This document shows, piece by piece, positions 44,684 to 54,266 of a DNA stretch of 64,000 bases. This DNA is from Methylorubrum populi (GTDB lineage Bacteria > Pseudomonadota > Alphaproteobacteria > Rhizobiales > Beijerinckiaceae). The stretch lies in contig NZ_AP014809.1 in the NCBI RefSeq assembly GCF_002355515.1, forward strand, positions 4,364,501-4,428,500. The letters run 5' to 3'. A program made the translations under genes and the position numbers. The notes beneath the pieces were generated by a model. That model was given only the letters and a program-made list of their open reading frames with translations. It was not told the origin of the DNA and made no database searches. Numbering within the stretch: position 1 is the first letter of the stretch; the number at the start of each line of letters is the position of its first letter.

Positions 44684-45397
44684 TCAGGCGGCCCCCACTT
44701 CCTTGGCGAGGCAATGCTCGACCAGCGCGAGGTGCGTGCCGATGTCGTCGACGTCCGGGCGCCAGGGGTTCTCGCCGGTGCGGTGACGCGACCAACCCTG
44801 CCAGTGCTTGCCCTCGAAGGTGTCCTCGACCAGGGCGCGGATCGGAACCCCGTCGGCCCGGGCGAGCGGGGGGTGGAAGTAGAACATGTCGATCTGGGTC
44901 GAGGGATACCCCGGCAGCAGGCGCAGCATGAGGTCCGCCTTGGCCGGGGCGTACCCGGTGCGGACGGGATAGTCGCGGACGACGACGCGGGTGACGCCCG
45001 CCTCTTGGATCGCCTCCCAGCGGTGGCCGGCCGCGTCGAGCGTCTCCTCGTCGCCTTCGGGAAGCGCGAAATCCCGGCGGCGGGGGAGCGGCTGCTCCCC
45101 CTCCGTCTGGTCGAGCGGCAGGGTGACGAAGCGCTCCTCGCCGCTGTCGCTCACGTGCACGACCTCGTCGAGGCCGATGCGCTTCAACTGGGCGCCGACC
45201 TTCTGGAAAATCTTCCAGCGGTCCGGGTGCGCCTTGCCCGCGATAACGAGCAGGTCTCGGCCGGTCAGGTCCGGCAGCGGGTTCTCGTAGCTCTTCTTGT
45301 CGATGCGGAAGCCGTAGACCTTGACCGCGCGGACGCCGTCCTCGTCCGTGCGGGGGGCGTTGTCGTCGTGGTGGCCGTGGTTCTTGTTGGTATTCAT
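44684..45397 (-). CDS. ubiquitin-like (multiubiquitin-type) domain fused to E2-like domain
   Basis: A 237-residue protein. Residues 25-97 match the prokaryotic multiubiquitin-type fold: VYGFRIDKKSYENPLPDLTG, LLVIAGKAHPDRW, GLDEVVHVSDSGEERF. Residues 112-230 resemble an E2 (Prok-E2_E-like) fold: PGYPSTQIDMFYFHPPLARA, then HWQGWSRHRTGENPWRP. The only Cys is Cys229 near the end, so there is no thiol at a canonical E2 site. The Ubl has no free C-terminal Gly because it is fused in line. Position upstream of JAB-E1 and DUF6527 supports the assignment. A 144-base gap separates it from the helicase gene. Confidence 0.82.
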   Translation of the reverse strand: MNTNKNHGHHDDNAPRTDEDGVRAVKVYGFRIDKKSYENPLPDLTGRDLLVIAGKAHPDRWKIFQKVGAQLKRIGLDEVVHVSDSGEERFVTLPLDQTEGEQPLPRRRDFALPEGDEETLDAAGHRWEAIQEAGVTRVVVRDYPVRTGYAPAKADLMLRLLPGYPSTQIDMFYFHPPLARADGVPIRALVEDTFEGKHWQGWSRHRTGENPWRPDVDDIGTHLALVEHCLAKEVGAA

Positions 45398-45541
45398 CCG
45401 GTTGCCTTTCGATCATCGCGGGAAGCCATCCTTCCCGGCCCGTCGAGGGGTTGATCGAAAGGGGCCGGCCAAGCCGGAAACGGCCAGGCCCAAGTTTTTT
45501 TCGGCCGCGGGCCGGGCAGCCTCTAGGGGCTCCGGGCCGCG

Positions 45542-48500
45542 CTACCGGCCCCACGCCAGGGGTCGCCGCACCACCGCCGAGCCGCCCGGAAGGCCGGGGC
45601 AGGCGAAGTGATGCGGGCAGCGCGGACAGCGGGATCCCACGCTCGGGGCGAACAGTCCCGCCCCGATGCCGGACATGTGAGCGACGACGGCGGCACGAAG
45701 CTCGTCCCGTTTCTTCGGCGGGATCTCCACCGGTAGCCGGCTGCCGCCGGTGAGATGCACCGCCTCGACCACGACGGGTTCGCCGAACGTCGCCTCCGCC
45801 GCGGCATCCAGGACGATGTACTCGATCTCCTTCAGCAGCGCCGACGGTGCCTTCCTCGTCGCGACGCGGCGCACGACGAGGCGTCCGTCCGCGTTGCGGA
45901 CCACGTCGTGCGCCCTGGAAAGGACGCTTCCTCCCGCAACGGCCAGGCTCATGGCCTCGGGAGGCAGCCTGCCTTCCTCGTCACGCAGGCCGAGGAGGAA
46001 CCGCAGCATCTCGTCCGCGATGGTCCTGTACGCCTCGGCGTGCCCGTGGTCGACCGGGCCGTGCTCGGTCCAGGCCGCGGCGAAGGCCTCGCCGAAGCCC
46101 TCCGGCTCGGCGCGTCCGGCGTCGAAGTTGCGGTCGAGCCAACGGACCGTCTCCGCCACGGCGTTGTGCATCCGCATGTACGGCGTCTCGTCGCGGCGTC
46201 CGCCCAGGCCGAGCAGGTAGGTGTAGAGGAAGCGCAGCCCGCACTTCCCGTAGGAATCGAGGTGCTGGTGGTCGAGCGCGAACGGCGTCTCCCATGTGAT
46301 GGGAACGGCGGCCGGGCCGGATGGCGGCGGAGGCGACGGGAGCCGGACGAGTGCGGGCGGGCAGCCCAGCGTGGCGGCGATCCGGGCGTTGTAGTCGGAC
46401 GGGTTCCGCTTCTTGGTCCCGCCGGCCATCATGGTGGACCGGTAGAGGCGCAGGTCGTCTCGCGCGCGGGAGAGCAGGACGAAGAAGAGGCAGGCCTCCT
46501 GCTCTTCGTGGCCCGTCAGGCAGGCCTGCGGGCCGGTGAGGCCGTCGCTGCCCTCGATCAGCGCGTCCGGCGGCGGGCACCGGCGGCGGCTTGGCCGTTC
46601 GCGGCAGGCCCGTCTTGATCATGCCGGGCGCATGGACGAGCCGGAACTCCAAGCCCTTGCAGGCGTGGATCGTCATGATGCGCACCGCGTCCAGTTCGAG
46701 GGCGGCGTCCGGGACGTGCCTGAGCGACTTCTCCTCGCCGAGGACGACCAGCCTCTTGATCCGGCGGAGCGCCTCGAAGGTCGGGAACTGACCCTCGACC
46801 GGCAAGGACCGCAGGAAGTTCAGGAATTGCCAGATCGCGATGCCCGCCATCCGTTCTGGCAGGGTACCTGAGGCCGCGATCCTCCGGCCGATGCCGAGCC
46901 GGTCCAGCACCAGCGCGCTCGCGATGCGCCAAGGGGGTGTCCGATCCGCGAAGCCCCCGCAGACCTCTCGCAGGCGCCGCAGCGGCGCCGTCGCCGAGGG
47001 GCCGAGGCCGGGGATGGCGTCGGCGGCGGCCAGCCAGTCGAGGGGCGGCCCTGAAGCGTCCCTCAGATGGGCGGCGACCGCGGCGACGTCGCCGAGCTCC
47101 ATCTCGAACCCCGGCATCGTGGCGACGCGGACGAGCGTTGCGGCGCGGGGATCGTGGAAGAGTGCGAGCAGGCAGAGCAGCTCCTTCACCTCCGGCCGTT
47201 CGAACAGCGGCCCGAGGTAGAGGACCGGTACGTCCCGGGCGATCAGGCCTGCGGCGAACTCCGCGAGGCGGTCGTTGGTCGTGCACAGGACCGCCTGTTC
47301 GCGGTAGTCCACCCCCGCGGCCTTCGCCTGCGCCGCGGAGGCGGCCACCAGCGCGACCTCGTCGTCGGGGGTGCCGGCGTCGTGCAGCACCGGTTTGAGG
47401 CCGGACGCCCCCCTGTCGGGGGCGAGGCCGAGCTCGCCGAGCGGGCGGAAGGCGTCGACGCTCGCGGCGAAGCTCGTGAAGGTGTCGATGATCTCCTTGC
47501 GCGACCGGTAGTTGACGTCGAGCGCTCCGAGGGTCGCCCCGGGATAGTGCGCCCGGAACGCGGCCATGCTGGCCGAGGTGGCGCCCCGGAACCGGTAGAT
47601 CGATTGGCGGGCGTCGCCGACGACCCACAGCCGCTCGCCCTCGTCGGCCGCCAGCGCCCTGATCAAGCGCACGGTGGCGAGGTTGACGTCCTGGTACTCG
47701 TCGACGAGCAGGTGGCGATGGCGGAGCGACAGCGCCTTGGCCACGTCGGGATGCTCGGCCGCAAGTCGCACGGGCCTCATGACGAGGTCACCGAAATCGA
47801 GGGCATCGGCCTCCGAGAGCAGCCTCTCGTAAGCCTCGTAGACGAGGGCTTCCTCGTGCGCCCGCTCCGCCCTCAGGCGCGTCGCGTCGTCCGTGGCGGC
47901 ACGCTGCATCGCATCGGCCAATTCACGGTAGCGCACGTGGTCGACGAGTTCGTCCTTGGCGCGGGAAATGGCCGAGAGGATGTTCGAGAGATCCTGCACC
48001 GGGTCCCAGAGGTCCCGGTAGTGCGCCAGCGGCAGGCTCGGCAGAACCCCCTCCAGCATCGTGATGGCCGTGGGCTTGTCGACGAGCTTCGGGCTTGCGC
48101 TTCGTCCGAGGCGTTCGTGGAAGCGTCGGATCACGTCCAGCCCGAACGCGTGGAAGGTGCCCGTCCAGACCGAGGCGGCCGCCTCGGGCCGCGACAGGGC
48201 GAGCCGATCCATCAGCTCGGCCGCCGCCTTGTTCGAGAAGGTCAGGACGAGGATTCCGTTCGGGTCGATCCCCTCGTCGACGAGGCTCTCGATCCTTCTG
48301 ACCAACGTGCGGGTCTTGCCCGTCCCGGGCCCCGCCTGGAGCAGGTAGGGGCCGCCACGATGGGCGACCGCCGCATCCTGGCTCGGGTCCGGCCGCATCG
48401 CGGCCGCGGGGGCGGGGGCGGCGTCCGGCACGACGGGAAGCAGTAGCGCGTCCAGCAGTTGCTGGGTCACCACGTCCGGGCAGATGCCGAGCCGCCCGGC

Positions 48501-48974
48501 GATGTCGGCGACGCTCATCCCGTCTTGGTGATGGCGCCGCGCGACGGCTCGCGGCAGCACCAGTTCGCGCGCGAACAGGTCGGCCTGGACCTCGCGGCGC
48601 TCCCCACGCCCGTAGTCGGCCAGCCGCTCGACGGCGATGCCGCTCTCGGAGGATCGGCTCGGGTCGGTATGCGTAGTGACGACGGGAGCGGTCCCGCCGT
48701 GCATCACCACGTGCCCGAGCTCATGTCCGAGCAGGAGCGCATCGCCTCCGGGGGTGCCCGTCTCGCCGTACAGGATGCCCTTCGACTTCGGGTCGAGCCG
48801 TGCCCGGCCTCCGTTCAGGGAGACGTCGCCCGCGTGGACGGGCTGGTGCCAGAGGCCGTGGCCCTCAATGGCCCGCACGGCAAGGTCGAACGGCTGCCAG
48901 GGATCGGCTCCCTCGGCGACCATCTCGGCATGGATGCGGGCGGCCTGCTTCCGCCCCGCCTCAATCGGATCCAC
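45542..48974 (-). pseudogene. ImmA/IrrE peptidase-UvrD helicase-PD-(D/E)XK nuclease fusion, frameshifted
   Basis: From ATG 48974 about 800 codons encode an ImmA/IrrE-type metallopeptidase (HELGH, residues 84-88) followed by a superfamily 1A helicase: Walker A QAGPGTGKTRT, VLTFSNKAAAELM, LLVDEYQDVN, VVGDARQSIYRFRGA and MTIHACKGLEF. Near 46571-46578 the frame breaks: deleting one base restores VPPPDALIEGSDG, then LFFVLLSRARDDLRLYRST and a nuclease-like domain ending with CPRCPHHFACPG, the Cys set of Fe-S PD-(D/E)XK nucleases. Without correction, a 997-residue product ends at 45981 and loses the nuclease. Either a real mutation or a sequence error. The start overlaps the upstream gene by 14 bases. 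Confidence 0.82.
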
Positions 48975-49593
48975 GTTCGGCCTCTGCCATCGCGAGCAGA
49001 CGCCGCCGTTGATCCGCCGTCAGGCCCGAGCTCGCCACCGCCTCCTCGAAAGTCTGCTTCACGCCGACCTCCGGCTTGCCGTCGGCCTTGGCCATCGTTC
49101 CGGCCGGCATGGATGCGGGGCGCTCCAACAGGGCGATGACCGTGTCGACGCCATGCCCGACCTCGTCCGCGATGTCCCGGGCCAGCGCCTTGGGGAAGGA
49201 CGCGGCCTCGATCAGGCCGTCCCGGACCTTGATCAGGAAGGCGGGTGTCACTCCGAGCCGGGCCGCGAGCCGTGGGAATGACGGGCCGGCGAAGCCCGCG
49301 AAGACGTCCGGCGAAGGCTCGACCACCGCGCCGGCCCGGGTCTTCGCCGGGGGGCTGGCGATGCCTGCCTGGAAGCGAGCCCATGCCGACGACACGGTGC
49401 GCGCCGTCGCGGCGTCAGCCGCGGGGACCGGCCGCGAGGGTTCCAGCACCAACTCGACCGCAAGGTCGGTGAGCTCGCGGCGGAGGTCCGGGTACTCCTT
49501 CGTAAAGGCCTCCAACCGCTTCGGGGTGGGTTCGCCTTCCGCCGCGAAGGTCATGAGGATTTCTTGCGCGCGGTGCGAGGGGCTGGTCGTCAT
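48961..49593 (-). CDS. HTH-like regulatory protein upstream of the ImmA/IrrE gene
   Basis: A 210-residue cytoplasmic protein. ATG 49593 overlaps the sigma-factor stop (ATGA), and its 3' end overlaps the helicase start by 14 bases. The C-terminal half (FPRLAARLGVTPAFLIKVRD, FPKALARDIADEVGHGVDTV) looks helical, like the HTH antitoxin/repressor proteins that precede ImmA/IrrE peptidases. The N-terminus (LEAFTKEYPDLRRELTDLAV) resembles sigma-associated helical domains. It is a plausible target of the ImmA/IrrE protease and a plausible anti-sigma factor. That is inference from gene order; the family is not recognised. Confidence 0.7.
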   Translation of the reverse strand: MTTSPSHRAQEILMTFAAEGEPTPKRLEAFTKEYPDLRRELTDLAVELVLEPSRPVPAADAATARTVSSAWARFQAGIASPPAKTRAGAVVEPSPDVFAGFAGPSFPRLAARLGVTPAFLIKVRDGLIEAASFPKALARDIADEVGHGVDTVIALLERPASMPAGTMAKADGKPEVGVKQTFEEAVASSGLTADQRRRLLAMAEAERGSD

Positions 49594-50363
49594 CGTCTCT
49601 CTCCGAGTTCCCGACGCAGCGTCTCGTACGCATTCCTGAGGCGATAACGTACCGCCCGGTCCGAGACGCCGCAAAGCTTCGCTATGGTCTCCGTGTCTCC
49701 TCCCTCGATGCGGTGGCCTTCGAGGAAGAGGGCTACGGCCTCCCGTTGAAGGGGTGGCAGACGGTCGATCGCGCGAAGCAGCTCGTTCCGGAAATGTTCT
49801 TTTTCCTGTTCGGACCCGTCGGCGGCGAAGGCTTGGCTGATACGGTTCGTCAGGTCCGGGACGGCATCCCCTTCACCGTCGCCCATGTCTTCGATGTGGT
49901 CGGTCCCCTCCGCCTGGCTTTCGGAACGCCGCAGCACGCCGATGCGCAAGGCGGCCATGGCGCGGGCGAACCGCACCTCGAAGAAATCCAGCTTGATGCC
50001 CGGAGACTGCCTGTCCTCGACGAGGAGATCGACGAGGCGGTTGACGACCTCGGTCCGCAACTCCTCCGCGTCGTAGCGGCGGCTGGTCCGGATCGAGCCC
50101 TTCAGGGAGCGCTCGACCCTCTCGATCAACACCTCGAACAGTCTCTGGAAACGGGTGTCCGTGTTGTCGTGGCGTGTCGAGCGCAGCAGATGGACCAAGC
50201 ATTCGCTCTCGACGTAGCCGGGCGCCTTGGGGTCCTCCGCCCGTGCCTCACGCACGATCCCATCCAGGTCGAGGGCGGCCAATCGGTCGAGGGCGGCTTC
50301 TATCGAAGGGGGGCGCACATACGGCTCTCCCTTCTTGGTTCGTCGGTTGAGCGGGGGAGCCAT
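49590..50363 (-). CDS. sigma-70-family RNA polymerase factor (ECF-like)
   Basis: A 257-residue protein whose C-terminus is a sigma region 4: LLRAIDRLPPLQREAVALFL, DTETIAKLCGVSDRAVRYRL, NAYETLRREL. The central part (FEVLIERVERSLKGSI, LRTEVVNRLVDLLV) would be region 2-like but is divergent. ATG 50363 has no clear ribosome-binding site; GTG 50318 has GGGAGA 7 bases upstream and may be the real start (242 residues). It heads the operon and is coupled to the next gene by ATGA. Probably drives its own operon after release from a repressor. Confidence 0.82.
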   Translation of the reverse strand: MAPPLNRRTKKGEPYVRPPSIEAALDRLAALDLDGIVREARAEDPKAPGYVESECLVHLLRSTRHDNTDTRFQRLFEVLIERVERSLKGSIRTSRRYDAEELRTEVVNRLVDLLVEDRQSPGIKLDFFEVRFARAMAALRIGVLRRSESQAEGTDHIEDMGDGEGDAVPDLTNRISQAFAADGSEQEKEHFRNELLRAIDRLPPLQREAVALFLEGHRIEGGDTETIAKLCGVSDRAVRYRLRNAYETLRRELGERR

Positions 50364-50765
50364 CGCGAAGTCGGGATCAAGCCATGGAAACGGGGATCGC
50401 CCGGCTCACGTGGCTACTTAGAGTGGCCGAAATTCGGCAGCGCCGACACGGTTGTGCAATGGCTTGGGGATCTTGCGCGCCGCCATGAACTCAATCGCCC
50501 CAGGATATCGAGGAGCGGAATGCCCGCTCCGGCGGGGACCGCGGGTTCGAGACGGCGGGCCTCGTATCGTCGGCGCCGACGCAGCCGATGATGGGCGCTC
50601 AAGGTGTCGCGGGCCGGCTCGGCGGAGTAGTCGCTACCCCGATCCAAATCAGGCTCATCCGACGCGCGGGGGCACGGCGGCAACCCTCTTCCCCGAGCGC
50701 GACCGTGAGGCGTCCGCCTCATGCCCGGGAGGGCGCAACCCGGCGCCCTCCCGACACGCGGTCTC

Positions 50766-51242
50766 CTACCGTCGCGGACTTGGCTCCCGCGGACCGCCGA
50801 GGGTGTGGACCCAGGGCCTCTCGGGGGGGCGCCGCGCCTTGGAGCCGACCAGCCTTTTGCGCTCCGACGGCGGCGGCAGGACCTTGACCGACGGCGGCCC
50901 GAAGAAGGCGAGTTGAACGGCCAGGGACGTGCCCATGGCGAGCTCCTGGTCGACGGCCGCCAGACGGAAGGTGCGCCCCGCCACCATCGCTTCGATCTGG
51001 CGAAGGTCGGCGGGGTCGACCACTGCGGCGACCTCGAAACGGCCGCCGGGATCCTCGCCATCCAGGAACTCGATCCACTCGTCGGACCGGTAGGCGAGGC
51101 CGACCACCATCAGGTCGGCCCCGGCAACCTTCGTCGGCGGATACAAGGGTTCGGGCACCCCCGGGCCGACGGCCGACGCGCCGGCGTCATCGGGCGTCTC
51201 CCGCGCTTCGCGTGCGGGATCTCGATCATGCTTCGTGTTCAA
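50766..51242 (-). CDS. hypothetical protein
   Basis: Possible 158-residue product from TTG 51242, which has GCGGAG 6 bases upstream. The middle (DLMVVGLAYRSDEWIEFLDG, FEVAAVVDPADLRQIEAMVA, LAVQLAFFGPPSVKVLPPP) looks like real protein, with a Pro/Arg-rich tail. A longer open frame to 51455 has a poor composition. It is upstream of the sigma-factor operon in the same direction. No family is recognised. Confidence 0.4.
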   Translation of the reverse strand: MNTKHDRDPAREARETPDDAGASAVGPGVPEPLYPPTKVAGADLMVVGLAYRSDEWIEFLDGEDPGGRFEVAAVVDPADLRQIEAMVAGRTFRLAAVDQELAMGTSLAVQLAFFGPPSVKVLPPPSERKRLVGSKARRPPERPWVHTLGGPREPSPRR

Positions 51243-52094
51243 TGACAGCTCCGCGCTGGCGACGCACGGCCGGTCGATGCCTGTCGGCTGGCGTCGTTCG
51301 AGCCGGAGCGGAACGGGGACTCTTGCCAAGGGCGGCGGGAGATGCGAATCCACTGCCCATGCGCCGAAGCGCCCGTTTCCGTCCTCGGCGGTTCGGGGTT
51401 GCTGACCGGGGTGCCTTTGGCCTCGTGAGGGCGCACCCCGGTCGATGGATCGCAAGGAGGCGTGTGTGGGCGGCTACCCGCACACGCCTACCTGCGCGAC
51501 GGCGGTTCCGGCACGGTCATTCCCTTACTCCTGGTCGGCTCGGGCCGATGCGGCCCGGGCAGCGCCTTGTACCGCGAGCACGGCCCTGGGAGTCAAGTCT
51601 GGACCCCGCCTTTTACTGCAGGATCGGCCTGCGATCTGCTATGATCGCGAGATGATGCTTGATTGAAGCAGGACATCAGAGGGACGTCGAAGCATTCCAA
51701 GGATCGAATAGCCTATTCTTTCGGATTTGATATTGAAATATGAAAAAGATCAATCCGGACAGCCACTTATGCAGAATGCCCGACCAATGAGGCGACGGAA
51801 GGAGCAACGACGCAATCCTTGCCCCCTGCTCCGGCAATCCTTCGCTGGCGGGTGGAGGAAACCGCGGGCAGGCTTGGCACGGCCGCACCGGCCTCAAGGG
51901 CGATCCGCGTGTCGGAAGCGGGGCAGCTCCTGGTGCGCGATGTGGGCTTCGTCGGCCGCCGGTCCCATCCGGCCCAAGTAGCGAGGCGGCCAGGGCGACG
52001 GTGGCACATAGCCGTCTCCGGAGCGGCCGGTGCCGCGCGAAGGCGTCATATCCGGTTGGATGCCCGGCGCGCGATCCGGGGGGAGGGCCCGCGC
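51243..52094. other. gene-poor stretch with an AT-rich patch
   Basis: No convincing gene is seen on either strand. Bases about 51700-51790 are clearly AT-richer than the rest of the window (for example GATATTGAAATATGAAAAAG), and CTGCTATGATCG at about 51638 could be a -10 element. This looks like decayed or recently joined DNA, or a promoter region without a clear gene. Confidence 0.4.
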
Positions 52095-52361
52095 TTAGCC
52101 CTGCGGGCCGTCTGCCGGGGGCGTGCCTTCCCCGAGCGGGGATACTTTTTCCGCCTGGTGGTTGCCGGACACCGTCCCGGCACGCTTTCTCCGGCTCCCG
52201 TGGTCGCCCGGAGCGCCTGCCGCGGGGGTCCCCAGGATGGTCGCGGCCGTGAGGCCCGTCAGCGGTCGGTCCTCTGGCCGCGCGCCGGCCCCATAGCCGA
52301 CAACGGTCAGTGCAGCCGCGCAGATCGCCGTCGCCGCAAGGATCGTCATGAGGAGCCTCAT
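52095..52361 (-). CDS. possible small secreted protein
   Basis: An 88-residue frame with a plausible signal peptide (MRLLMTILAATAICAAALTV) and a low-complexity Gly/Pro/Arg mature part. There is no good ribosome-binding site. It lies in a degenerate region. No function can be suggested. Confidence 0.35.
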   Translation of the reverse strand: MRLLMTILAATAICAAALTVVGYGAGARPEDRPLTGLTAATILGTPAAGAPGDHGSRRKRAGTVSGNHQAEKVSPLGEGTPPADGPQG

Positions 52362-52593
52362 GACGGCTCAACGGGCAATCAAGCTCGGCCGTTCCGTGGC
52401 CGCGGGGCAGACGCGTTCCGCCACGGCACGGACCAGTGCCTCGGACCTTGGGCGGGGCGCAGCGGGCTCCCGATGCACCGTGGCCGGCTCGCGTCCCTCC
52501 CGGAACCGGATCGGGCAGGGGCGGAGCGGTTCTTGAGACCGGATCGGCGGGTCAGGTGCCGACGCACGGTCGCGTAGCGGGAAGCGATTCCGG

Positions 52594-53493
52594 CTATCGA
52601 CGTCCGGCGGCGGATGCGCTGCCCGTCGGCCAGGATGCCGTCGGCAGTTCCGGGACGGCGTCGCGACAGGACCTGGCAATCCTCCGCATGCCCCGATCCC
52701 GCCTGTTGGAGGCGGCCGGCGATGCCGGCGTACCCAGCGCCCGTTCGATGTCGACCAGTCGATCCGCCAGATCGGACAGGCGTCCGGCCAGGGCTTGGTC
52801 AGCCGGATGGGATGCCGGGGACATCAGGTCGGACATCGTCGCGAGTTCGACGGCGGCCGCGTCGGGAACCGCAGCGGCGACCTCAAAGGTCGCCGCCAGC
52901 AGGATCCCGATGCGTAGGGTCTCAAGCGTCGGAAGCCCGCGGTCCATGGCGGCCTTCACGGATCGGCCGGGCAAAGGCACCCGGACCGGCAGCGTCCTCG
53001 CGGCGGCTTCGGTGCCGCGTCCCTGCAGGCCATGCTTGGGCGATGCGGCAGGCCCATGAGGCCGCCCCGCCCCGAACGTCAGGAGCCACGGGCGCCGCGC
53101 GCAGCAGTCGGATGCGTTCCGACGTTTCGCGCCGGACGCGAGCTCTCCGCCGTCAGCGTGACCGGCGGACCGCCTAGCGCGCCTGGCTTGCAGGGGGTCC
53201 CCTCCGGAGACCACGGCCACGTCGAGGTGGGTCCAGACGCCGCCCTCATGCAGGAAGCCGAGCGGGGCGACGAAGGCGACGTCGGCTTGGCCGCCGACCG
53301 CGGCCCGCGCGAGCGTCGCGGACATGTCCGCCCGGGATGCCGCCGCGTCCTCCATGGATGGACCGCAGGTCGGCCGCCCGATCTCGTGTCCGTCGATGAC
53401 GGTCATGAACCGTCCTACGCACGCGAGCCCGCAGCTGGCCAGCAGCGCGGCGTAAAGAGCGGAACCATCGTCAGAAAAGAACCCCACGACCAT
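52594..53493 (-). CDS. hypothetical protein, possibly degenerate
   Basis: ATG 53493 follows GGAGG with 5-base spacing, and the first 100 residues (MVVGFFSDDGSALYAALLAS, CGLACVGRFMTVIDGHEIGR, ADVAFVAPLGFLHEGGVWTH) look coding. The rest to 52594 is Arg/Ala/Pro-rich and may be read-through of a broken gene; a sensible segment (LETLRIGILLAATFEVAAAV) appears later. A promoter-like palindrome lies 55-65 bases upstream. No family is recognised. Confidence 0.4.
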   Translation of the reverse strand: MVVGFFSDDGSALYAALLASCGLACVGRFMTVIDGHEIGRPTCGPSMEDAAASRADMSATLARAAVGGQADVAFVAPLGFLHEGGVWTHLDVAVVSGGDPLQARRARRSAGHADGGELASGAKRRNASDCCARRPWLLTFGAGRPHGPAASPKHGLQGRGTEAAARTLPVRVPLPGRSVKAAMDRGLPTLETLRIGILLAATFEVAAAVPDAAAVELATMSDLMSPASHPADQALAGRLSDLADRLVDIERALGTPASPAASNRRDRGMRRIARSCRDAVPELPTASWPTGSASAAGRR

Positions 53494-53540
53494 TGCCACC
53501 TCCGTCAGTGCACGCTCGAACCTCGTCCCTCAGCGACGCT

Positions 53541-53563
53541 TATTTATACCATCGGTATAATAT
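53541..53563. promoter_or_regulatory. AT-rich palindromic promoter/operator
   Basis: TATACC-ATC-GGTATA (53545-53559) is a perfect 6-bp palindrome in an AT-rich island (TTATTTATACC...GGTATAATAT). It contains TATAAT on the + strand and TATAAA on the - strand, both usable as -10 elements. It lies just upstream of the - strand gene starting at 53493. Confidence 0.45.
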
Positions 53564-53663
53564 CTGCGACAAGGTGGAGGTGGCGCGGAGCCGACCCGAA
53601 GCCGCCATGAAGGTTACCGCAAACCTCCAGGATGCAGACAAATGACCTTGGGTCACGTCGCGT

Positions 53664-54215
53664 GTGTGGGAGCGATGGGCGCGCAGCCGCGGCAAGTCGA
53701 CGACCCTGCGCCAGCAGGATCTGGATTACCGCCTCTACCTGCCCGACGACGTGCTCGTGAAAGTCGATCGCGCCTCGATGGCCCATTCCGTCGAGGTGCG
53801 GTCCCCGCTTCTCGACGTGCGCCTGGTGGAGTGGGCTGCCCGCCTGCCGCGCGCGGCCCTGCTCGATGCGCATGAGGGCAAGCTCCCGCTGCGCGCGCTC
53901 GGCCGGCGGCTCCTTCCGGAAGCCGTCGAGCGCGGCGCCAAGCGGGGCTTCGGCGTGCCCCTCGACGCATGGTTCCGCGAGCCCTCGGGAAGGGCGCTCG
54001 TGCGGGAGCGGCTGCTGGACGGGCGCGGGATGGACCTCGGACACTGGGACCACCGAGGCGTGCGTCGCATCCTGGACATCCACGGCGCAGGCACCGGGCG
54101 GGGCTTCGGGGTCCTCCTGTGGCGCCTCCTCATGCTGGAAGCCTGGACCAGGCAGCACGCCGCGCCGACGCGGCCCGTGGAGGCCCGGACGGCGAGTGCC
54201 CCAGCCGCGGCCTAG
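53664..54215 (+). pseudogene. 3' remnant of an asparagine synthetase (AsnB-like)
   Basis: The frame opens directly into the C-terminal synthetase domain: DLDYRLYLPDDVLVKVDRAS, MAHSVEVRSPLLDVRLVEWA, LGRRLLPEAVERGAKRGFGV and WLFRE-like DAWFREPSG. A full AsnB is about 600 residues with an N-terminal glutaminase (Cys2) and ATP-binding loop, both missing. The first 15 codons do not match the family, so the 5' end was replaced by deletion. AsnB-like genes are common in exopolysaccharide clusters, and this remnant marks the edge of one. Confidence 0.75.
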
Positions 54216-54252
54216 CGCATCGTGCTGGATACCGGATCCAGCACGATGCGCT
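54214..54252. terminator. perfect 17-bp inverted repeat at the asnB remnant stop
   Basis: AGCGCATCGTGCTGGAT-ACCGG-ATCCAGCACGATGCGCT is a perfect stem with a 5-base loop overlapping the TAG stop. It can act as a bidirectional terminator and directly precedes the repeat at 54267-54312. Confidence 0.6.
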
Positions 54253-54266
54253 AGGAATCTGTTTTT

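Noticed and set aside
43468..44931. 487-residue plus-strand frame opposite the JAB-E1 gene
   Set aside because: Antisense to a gene with clear JAMM and E1 motifs; no domain of its own.
51819..52577. 252-residue plus-strand frame in the gene-poor zone
   Set aside because: Arg-rich, no domain, no good start, and it overlaps another weak candidate on the other strand.
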